Shown here: positions 57,050 through 64,000 of the stretch, piece by piece | How the letters are laid out: every line of letters begins with the position of its first letter | Numbering within the stretch: position 1 is the first letter of the stretch | Assembly: GCF_026745355.1 (NCBI RefSeq) | Contig: NC_079209.1 | Span: 32,647,630-32,711,629, forward strand | Length of the DNA stretch: 64,000 nt | Reading direction: 5' to 3' | Source: Beta vulgaris subsp. vulgaris | Lineage: Eukaryota; Streptophyta; Magnoliopsida; Caryophyllales; Amaranthaceae | The notes under the pieces: model-generated | The model's database searches: none | Told to the model about the DNA's origin: nothing | Seen by the model: only the letters and a program-made list of their open reading frames with translations | Program-made: the position numbers and the translations under genes

Positions 57050-58008
57050 ATGGGAGAAACACCTAACCTCGAGGAAATGAAGAGACAATACGAACAGATG
57101 AGAGCAGCTAGCTACCGACTTCACGACGTCGCAGGAGAGAATCCAGAAATTGCAGGAAGAGTTAGCGTCGTCCAAAGCTTCGAAGGTCCGACGTCGCGCT
57201 AATATGAACGACATCCCTTTCATGGGGAACCTTTCTGAGTCAGATAGTGAGGAGCCTGAGGATGAAGAGCCCTTAAACAATGAAGAGAACGGTCAAGGCG
57301 AAGGAGAAGCGAATCTCATGGCGAAGCGCATGGTCCAGATCGAAAAGCAGAATAAGCGCTTAATGAAGCTCATGTCCCAGCTCCCAAGGGCTCCGACGCC
57401 AAGCATCGTGGAGTATCCAGACGGTTATGCAGAGTCACCATTCGTCGAAAGGATCGCGAGGGTTGTGCTTCTGAAAAAGCTCAATCTGCTTACCCTCGCT
57501 GCTAATTATGATGGTTCAACTGATCCAGGCGAGCATGTCGCCCAGTACAAGCAGCGGATGTCGCAAACATCAATTCCTTGGCATTTGGTAGAGGCATGCA
57601 TGTGCAAGTCTTTTGGAGCCACGCTCCGGTCCCGCTCTCAAATGGCTCCGATCCCTCAGGCCAGGGAGCATTGGCAATTTTTCCACCCTAGTCAATAATT
57701 TCTATGAAAAGTTCGAAGGCAGTCGTAGCCTGGAAAAGCAGACGAGCGACCTATATGGCGTCGTTCAAGGGCCTAAAGAATCTGTTCGCGATTATTATAA
57801 TCGCTTTAATAAAGAAATGACTAGCATTAAACATCTTGATACTAAGACTGCTATTGAATGTTACAGGAAAGGATTAATCTTGCGATCAAAGTTATACAAC
57901 CGTCTGACGAAGTATCCGTGCCAGACGTTCGAGGAAGTCAAGTCGCGAGAACTAGCGCAGATGAGACTGGAGGAAGATGATGCCATCCTTAACACCATAT
58001 CAACCTGA
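57050..58008 (+). pseudogene. gag: Tat gag
   Basis: The start MGETPNLEEMKRQYEQ at 57050 is the first ATG after the primer motif. A coiled N-terminal region is followed, after a frame change near 57120, by an acidic stretch (SDSEEPEDEEPLNNEE) and the capsid: YDGSTDPGEHVAQYKQRM, then in another frame (from about 57615) FYEKFEGSR...LYGVVQGPKE and YYNRFNKEM. The YDG-DP and FN..... blocks are standard Tat/Ogre gag marks. Two frameshifts and a final TGA at 58006-58008 end it. Confidence 0.9.
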
Positions 58009-58982
58009 CGTGCACCAGAGACCCCTGCTGACCGAAAGGCTTTCGTCCCCAAGAAGAATAATTGGCGAAGCCACCCATATAATCGCTCAAATCAGGTTAA
58101 CAATGTTACTGACGTTGTCGAAAATGCAGGTAACGACGCAAGGACGGAGTCGTTGACCTTCCCATATCTAGATTCTTACGGATTTTACGTCGATGTCAGA
58201 GGCGTCGTAAATGCCTTGTCCAAAATCGGAGCACCCGTCCGTTGGCTAAAAAAAAAAGCAACCGACCGGAAGCGCAAAAAGATCAAACAAAGTGGTGTCA
58301 GTTCCATCATGACCATGGCCATAAGACGGAAGAATGTATTGCGTTGCGACGAGAGGTCGCGTTCATGCTTAATAAGGGGCACCTTAAAGACCTCTTGAGC
58401 GACAAAGGTAAAGCGTCCTTCGGTAGGAATACCGCGCAGTCCGACCCTCCTGCATCGCCCATGCACGTAAAGGTAATCAATGTTATTTCTGGTGGGTCTG
58501 ATGTATGTGGACTAACGTATTCCGCAGCCAAAAGGCTAGCAAGAAAGGGTACTCCCTCGTCCGCCGTTTTTAAATCTTGCAGGTCAGCTGAAGAACGCAA
58601 GCTCGAAGCAATGGCAATAACCTTTGACGACGACGACGTCTGCGACGTGGAACATCATGATGGATTAGTCATATCCCTGATTGTCAGTAATTGCTTGTTG
58701 AAGCGGGTGTTAGTCAATGGGGGCAGCTCAGCCAACATTATATTCAAAAGCGCCCTTGAAGGTATGGGTTTGTGCGACAAAGATATTACTGAAAAATCTA
58801 CTGTTTTGGTAGGATTCAGTGGAGAAGCCCAACATACTGTCGGAGAAGTCACATTGCCTACGTTAGCCAAAGGCGTCAACTTGCCGACCAAATTCAACGT
58901 TGTGGATTGCCCGTCCGCGTATAACATCATTCTCGTCACTCCATGGATACACAAGATGAAGGTTGCTGAAGTTTCCAACTAA
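58009..58982 (+). pseudogene. Tat nucleocapsid and protease, catalytic Asp changed
   Basis: WCQFHHDHGHKTEEC at about 58281-58325 is the compact zinc motif of Tat gag. INVISGG follows at about 58476, then the protease RVLVNGGSSANIIF at about 58700-58741, where active members have VDGGSSAN. The catalytic aspartate is thus asparagine. The end PWIHKM is kept but the preceding LGR is LVT. The frame 58242-58982 is otherwise open for 246 codons. Confidence 0.88.
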
Positions 58983-59211
58983 GTGGGGCGTCCCAAGAAA
59001 TAAAGGACGAGCAGAAATCTGCAAGAGAATGCTATAGTTCATCGCTCAAACCCCCAAAAGCGTCCATCTAGCAATTAAAGGATGGGTCAGCGCCCGACGC
59101 GCCCAGCGAGCAGGACGTGGATGAAGTGATGCTCGATCCATCCATCCCCGATCGTATCGTTCGAATCGGAGCAACGTTGTCGCAAGAAATACGAGGTCAA
59201 TTAGTCGTTTT

Positions 59212-59690
59212 TTGAAAGCTAACCAAGATTGTTTTGCTTGGTACCATGAGGATATGACAGGAATCAGTCCTGATGTCATCACGCATAAACTCAACGTCGA
59301 TCCCGGTCACAAGCCCGTAAAGCAGAAAAGACGCAAATTCGCACCTGAAAGGAATCAAGTCATCAATGATGAGGTTCAAAAGCTGATCGACACCGGAAAG
59401 ATCCGTGAGGTAAAGTATCCAGATTGGCTAGCCAATGTCGTGGTGGTCAGCAAAAAGAACGGGAAGTGGAGAGTCTGCATCGACTTCACAGATTTGAACA
59501 AAGCATGTCCCAAGGATCCATTCCCTCTCCCTCATATAGATGCAATGGTTGACGCGACAGCAGGTCACGAGCTTTTAACGTTCATGGACGCATATTCCGG
59601 GTACAACCAAATATTGATGCATCCGGACGATCAGGAAAAGACCGCGTTTGTCACTGATAAAGGTATATATTGTTTTATAGACACTTAGGG
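59212..59690 (+). pseudogene. pol: Tat reverse transcriptase, N-terminal half
   Basis: It contains [65 protein letters not shown] and [11 protein letters not shown]. The first catalytic aspartate (FMDAYSG) is present. The frame ends KGIYCFIDT and stops at 59686-59688, before the YIDD box and thumb. The region 58983-59211 is a broken linker. The right half is replaced by Tekay-like sequence. Confidence 0.92.
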
Positions 59691-60600
59691 ACAACCAGCT
59701 GTATGCAATGTTTTCGAAGTGTGAATTTCGGTTAGTTAGAGTGTCAATTTTGGGTCATTTTGTCTCTAAGGAGGGTGTGTTAGTAGATCCTACAAAAACA
59801 AAAGCTCTGAGTGAATGGCCTACACCAAAGAATGTCACAGATTCATAAAAGAAGCTTCTTGGGTTTAGCCGCTTATCATAGAAGGTTTGTGAAAGACTTT
59901 TCAAAATAGCAAAGCCCATGACCAACTTAGTGAAGAGAGATTGTAGGTTTAACAAGAATGAGCGCAGTGAGAAAGTCTTTTAAACGCTGAAAGAGAGATT
60001 AACTTGAGCACCTGTCCTAACCTTGCCTAACATGAATGAGGGATATGATGTTTATAGTGATGCGTCAAAGAATGGATTGGGTTGTGTTCTTATGCAAAAT
60101 GGGAAAGTCATAGCGTATGCGTCCCGTCAACTGAAAGCATATGAAGTTAACGACCCAACACATGATCTAGAGTTGGTCGCAATTGTTTTTGCCTTAGAAA
60201 TCTGCACACACTACCTCTACGGGATGACCTGTCGAATTTTCACCTATCACAAAAGCCTCAAATACATCTTCACCCAGAAAGACCTTAATATGAGACAACG
60301 CAGGTGGTTATAGCTCGTTAAGGACTATGACATAGACATACAGTACCATGAGGGTAAAGCAAACGTTGTTGCTGATGTGTTAAGTCACAAATCAAATCAT
60401 AGCCTGGACACCTTGGTGGTTGCCGACAAACTTTGTGAGGAATTTTTGAAACTCTAAATAGAGGTGGTTCATGAAGGGGAAGTAGAAAAGTTGTTGAGTG
60501 CCTTAGCCATCTAGCCCAACTTCCTAGATGAAATAAAAGGGGGTCAACCTGGGTATGTAAAACTTGAGCGAGTAAAAGCAAAACTTAAGGAGGAGAGCAG
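59690..60600 (+). pseudogene. pol: Tekay-like RT end and RNase H
   Basis: It opens with [15 protein letters not shown] and LGHFVSKEGVLVDPTK, the RT thumb of chromoviruses, then [30 protein letters not shown] and [13 protein letters not shown] of RNase H (60023-60313). At the usual TDHKSL motif it has TYHKSL, so a catalytic aspartate is lost. YHEGKANVVADVLSHK at about 60346 marks the domain end. Several stops occur (59848, 60311, 60456 and others). Confidence 0.9.
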
Positions 60601-61611
60601 AAGGGTTTGAAATCCATCAAGATGGGAGTATACGCTATAAGGATCAGTGGTGTGCACTGCAAAAATGTTAGGGGTTGAAGCAAAAGATAATTAGTGAAGG
60701 TCATAACACGAACTGTTGTGTCTACCCGGGGGGGATAAGAGTGCGAGGTTCATACCCATGAAAGACACGTGAAGTATGGAAGCCCTAGCCAAAAGCATAC
60801 GTTAAACATGTCATTCGCTTACATGGAGTACCCACGAGTATAGTGTCAGATAGGGATTCGCGATTCCTTGTGAGCTTCTGGAAAAGGTCCAGGAAGCATT
60901 TGGTAGTGAGCTATTGATGAGTACAACCTTTCACCCAGCTACAGACGATCAACCAGAAAGAACCATTCAGACCTTGGAAGACATGTTAAGAGCCTGTGCC
61001 TTAGAATACCAGGGATCATGGGAAGACCATTTAGACCTCATAGAGTTATGAAATGATTTAAGATATTGTGGATCAAGTGCAATTCATTCAAGAGAAGATT
61101 AGGGCTGCACAAGACACGCAAAACTCCTATGCGGATCAGAGGCGAAGGGAAGAGAATTATGAAGTTAGAGAAAAAGTGTTGCTTAAGGTGTCCCCAATGA
61201 AAGGAGTGATGCAATTTGAGAAAAAGGGGAAGCTAAGTCGTAAGTTAGTACCATATGAAATTTTGGCAAGAGTAGGCAAAGTAGGAGTTATAAAGGATCC
61301 ATAACGTGTTTCACGTATCCCAACTCCGAAAATACGTACCTGACGAGTCACATGTCCTAGAACCTGAAAACGTCGAGTTAAATGAAACCTTGTCCTATGA
61401 AGAGAAATCCATCAAGATCCTAGACTACAAGATGCATAGCACGAGACATAAGGACGTCAAAATTGTGAAGGTCTTGTGGAGGAATCAAAATACTAAAGAA
61501 GCCACATGGGAAGCAGAAGATGTAATGCGTCTGAAGTACCTTAAGCTTTTTCAAGAGGTAGGTGAGTTGGGGGGCCGTAACTTTTCTTTTAACGGGGGAA
61601 GAATACGATAG
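60600..61611 (+). pseudogene. pol: Tekay-like integrase remnant with chromodomain
   Basis: Only fragments of the core survive: [17 protein letters not shown] at about 60820-60870 and decayed HP.TD...R sequence to 61040. The zinc domain is not visible, so a deletion is likely near 60740. The tail at 61068-61304 has SYADQRRREENYEVREKVLL. The frame 61306-61611 has FHVSQLRKYVPDESHVLEPE and VKVLWRNQNTKEATWEAE, a chromodomain that in live elements guides insertion to modified histones. A frame change at about 61303 separates the two. Confidence 0.88.
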
Positions 61612-61749
61612 AATTTCGCGTTTTTGCCCTAAAGTATGTTAATTATGTGCACTTATAGCTTATGTGACATGCAAAAGTTAGAAAATGCTTGTGAAATTTT
61701 GGGACTTACAAATGTGCAAAAGATCGTTGTTAAGACTGACTACCTCAAA

Positions 61750-61794
61750 GTTTCGGAATGAAACTTCCTTTAAGGGGGGAAGCATGTAATACTC
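61750..61794 (+). promoter_or_regulatory. Tekay-type end block and polypurine tract
   Basis: TTTCGGAATGAAACTTCC is followed by TTTAAGGGGGGAAGCA directly before the LTR. The array internal domains end with a near-identical block, which ties that array to the Tekay group. Confidence 0.85.
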
Positions 61795-63645
61795 CGTAAT
61801 TTTGGGAGTTAGTTTTTGTAAATAAGATAATATAAAGAATATAATTGAAAATATTTTTAATATTATTGATAAAAAAAATACAGTTTAAGTAAGCCTATAA
61901 TTATAACTTAAATATACAACCTACTTTTATACCTAATTATATTAAGGTTGGTTTTATTTTATTTTCGAAATAAATGAAATAAGAAATAGGAATTTTTTTA
62001 GTCTTGGACGAACACTTAAACAACTACAAGAGGGGGGGGTGAATTGTAGTTGGAGAGATTTTCTAACTTTTTGCGAAAATATAAGAATGGTTGAATAAGA
62101 AAGAAATAATTGCATGAATAAGAAAGAACTTAGGAGCACGAGATTTTTACAAGGAAAACTTCCTAGGCCCAATAGGAAGAAAAACCTTGATCATAAGGGA
62201 TTTTGACTCAATTCTCTTTAATAACTTTAGGCCAAAAGACTCTCTTTTGTACAACCTAAACTCGGACCAACTCTGTTCCACTAGGAACTGGTTCCTTGTC
62301 AGCTTGTTCCCCCTGAACAGTTGACTTCCCTTGACTTCACTCGAAGTCTTTTCTCTTTCTCTCTTCTCTTTCTCTTTCTCTTTTTCTCTCAAAATGATTA
62401 CAGACTTAGATTCACTCAACCCAATCTATAATATATCAATTGCTAAGAAGAAAAAAACCGAATGTACTTTCACTAAAAATATTACATTGAAAATTCTGAA
62501 AGTATATTTAATAAGATCGTTACAAACATCTATTTGTAGAGACCTATCTTCTCGAGTTTTTCTCCGTGATCTTCTCCATGATCACACGTAGTTTCAGCCA
62601 CTTCTCCATAATGTGTCCGTTGTATTTTGGATTGGCAGTTGTTATTTCCATAATCTCAGCCACTACCACACGCGCACCTCCACGTTCACACGCATTGTAA
62701 ATAGGTCGGTTGTTGTGGTTCCTAAATTGTAGGAACTACCTCAACGATCTATTTTGGGGCGCTTGCTTAGGTTAGTTTTTGGCGGCTCCTTGTTTATAGG
62801 AAAACATAAAATGCTGCACACAAACTAACTAAACAGAATATTATGGAATCTTAATATATCAAATTTTTACCTCCATAATATTTACGGATTGTCACAAATA
62901 AGGTTTAATAACTTAATCTTGATTAAACTCCTAATCAATTCTCCATAAGTTATTTAACATGTTATTTGTGAAGTCTAAAAATAAATAAACTACTTAAAAC
63001 TGAAAAAATAAATCTAACAAAATAAGATAATCAAAACGAAAAGAATAAATCTAAAACACTTGAAATTAAATCTAACATAATAAACTAAAAACGGATTAAT
63101 AAAATAAACTAAAATCAAATAAACTTTAATTATATGTCATTATCAAAATAGTGAAATAACAAATTTGATTCGGTCGGAGTTCGTCACCTCATCCCCTATG
63201 TCGCTAGAGTTGAGCGTCACTTGTGCAATGCTGCTGGAGTTGTTGTGCGCGAGGTTCGAGTGCTCGAGTGGTGAGTCGAGGTTCGTCTCGCAGAATGTTT
63301 CGCAAGATAGGTCGTGGTTCGTGTGGTCGCGCAAGGTGAGGGTTTGTGCGAGTGGTGTCGCGCAAGGTAAGGGACGGTTTGTGCGAGTGATGTCGCGTGA
63401 GATATGCGAGGGTTTGTGCGAGTTGTGTTGAGTAGAGGCCGTAGTTCGTGGTTGGGTTCGTTCGCGCGGGTTCATGTTAGGTGGCTCGAGTGTGAAGGTT
63501 GAGTAAGGTGCCCGTCGAGGTTCGCGAGTAGTCGCGTGTCGCGCAGGTCAGGGTGGTGGTCGTTGGAGTTCGTGCGATGTCGCTGGGGGTTTATCGCCGG
63601 CGAGTGGATCCGGTAACCTCTATATTTTTTAAAAAAAATAATAAT
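61795..63645 (+). repeat. 3' LTR of the Tekay-like element, interrupted
   Basis: 61795-61998 matches the start of the 5' LTR (24979 onward), and 63150-63645 matches its GC-rich end. Between them about 1.15 kb of Sirevirus-like DNA replaces the part equal to 25170-25410, so the insertion came with a small deletion or the flanks have diverged. The 35-bp GC-rich repeat is at 63340-63440. Confidence 0.8.
62005..62971 (-). repeat. Probable solo LTR of a second Sirevirus family
   Basis: CAACTACAAGAGGGGGGGGT and GAATTGTAG at 62030-62050, and the CTAACTTTTTGCG, TTTTTACAAGGAAAACTTC and GGCCCAATAGGAAGAAAAAC words that follow, match the end region of the 42194 LTR. It also carries GTTCC/GGAAC words and a GTTCCTA...TAGGAAC palindrome (62718-62736). 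A possible target duplication AGTCT (62000-62004 and 62972-62976) is tentative, because the right end is GA, not CA. A hairpin joins 62894-62914 and 62951-62971. AT-rich DNA at 62977-63149 holds no gene. Confidence 0.55.
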
Positions 63646-63817
63646 AAATTTTCTCTTTTCCTACTTAAATAAATTGTATAACCTAATTTTGTAATTTTAA
63701 TGTAATTTGATTAGGTTGTAATTTGATTAAATTTTAATTTGATTAATTTTGGAATTATAAGTAACTTATAAATTAAGTAAAGGAAATCAAATATATAATT
63801 ATATTGGTAGTTCTTAT
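63646..63817. other. AT-rich flank with no feature
   Basis: About 170 bases of AT-rich DNA with repeated TAATTTGATTA words. No gene or element end is identified. Confidence 0.6.
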
Positions 63818-64000
63818 CACTAGTAGAATAATTGCTTATTGATGCAGTTTTACCCATATGCAGCAATATATCACGTAAAAAGAAAAGGAAAAATATAAAA
63901 TAACTATATTGTTGCGGTTTCGACCGAAAACCGCAGCAATATGGTTTCAACATGAAATTTTTTGAAAAAAGTTGACTATTTAACCAGATATATTGATGCG
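63818..64000 (+). mobile_element. CACTA transposon left end, running out of the window
   Basis: It starts CACTAGTAGAATAATTGCTTATTG, one base different from the end at 10992. A hairpin of the same TATTGTTGCGGTTT...AAACCGCAGCAATA type lies at 63907-63942, and related GCAG/GATGCAG words lie at 63840-63870. The rest of the element lies beyond 64000. Confidence 0.75.

Larger units (their letters stand above)
56362..59690 (+). mobile_element. Tat-lineage gypsy element, 3'-truncated
   Basis: The LTR at 56362-56994 is followed by a primer-type motif TGGCACCCACCGTGGGGC (56998-57015), then gag, protease and the start of RT, all plus strand. The element stops in mid-RT at about 59690, where Tekay-like pol begins. 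No 3' LTR is found, so its end was lost in a deletion. Codon use is richer in G and C (many TCG, GCG and ACG codons) than in neighbouring elements. Confidence 0.88.
24975..63645 (+). mobile_element. Old Tekay-like chromovirus split by nested insertions
   Basis: The 5' LTR begins near 24975 and the 3' LTR at 61795, sharing ACTCCGTA.TTTTGGGAGTTA and the G-rich repeat block. Gag lies at 27300-28022 and the end of pol with an integrase chromodomain at 59690-61611. A TTTCGGAATGAAACTTCC block and a purine tract precede the 3' LTR, a Tekay/Del hallmark. All else between 28023 and about 59690 is later insertions or the result of deletion. Target duplications and primer site are no longer visible, which fits great age. 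Confidence 0.75.

Noticed and set aside
1..64000. Host protein-coding gene or a novel host defence system
   Set aside because: Every recognisable domain is of transposon origin and all long non-transposon frames are low-complexity; I could not support any host gene.

Overview
The window reads as repeat-rich nuclear DNA from a flowering plant. I find no host gene, rRNA, tRNA or CRISPR array. Everything I can identify belongs to transposable elements: Ty3/gypsy (Tekay-like, Tat/Ogre-like, Athila-like and a gag-protease-only lineage), Ty1/copia of the Sirevirus type, an L1-type LINE and CACTA transposon ends. AT-rich DNA, initiator tRNA-Met primer sites and Sirevirus, Tekay and Ogre hallmarks all point to a eudicot. 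A Caryophyllales source is only a guess.

Layout. 1-2980: 3' half of a decayed gypsy pol and its LTR. 2985-10990: Ogre-like DNA on the minus strand, mostly non-coding, with a gag remnant at 8573-9160 and several short tandem repeats. 10992-11300: CACTA left end with a chain of hairpins. 11996-12705: a large palindrome in Ogre-like DNA. 12776-15224: a small gypsy element (minus). 15225-17897 and 24626-24970: Ogre-like DNA on the plus strand, split by an Athila-like element at 17898-24625 with GTGTC target duplications. 24975 to about 63645: an old Tekay-like chromovirus blown open by nested insertions. 63818-64000: another CACTA left end.

Inside the Tekay-like element (5' LTR and gag at 24975-28022; RT end, RNase H, integrase remnant, chromodomain and 3' LTR at 59690-63645) lies a minus-strand gypsy whose protease gene is cut into pieces at 37742-37801, 42053-42193 and 56161-56205. 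Those cuts hold (a) an array of 3.5-kb LTRs separated by 340-350-bp internal domains (28535-37741), (b) a LINE with a 10-bp target duplication (37802-42042), and (c) a 14-kb Sirevirus with CTCCC target duplications (42194-56160). The Sirevirus env-like frame is itself interrupted by a 3.1-kb gypsy with GAAGT target duplications (45313-48421). A truncated Tat element (56362 to about 59690) sits in the 5' LTR of the minus-strand gypsy and joins directly to Tekay pol.

Two things look least ordinary. First, three gypsy fragments share one coding design, and two of them keep gag-protease fused to an integrase tail at the same deletion junction, so this looks like a propagating non-autonomous lineage. 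Second, the LTR array is a Tekay derivative that has kept its primer site and polypurine tract but no protein gene, with LTRs ten times longer than the interior. All coding regions seen are broken or degenerate; the best preserved are the 45313-48421 gag-protease frame (two stops) and the Sirevirus env-like frame (one stop plus the insertion).
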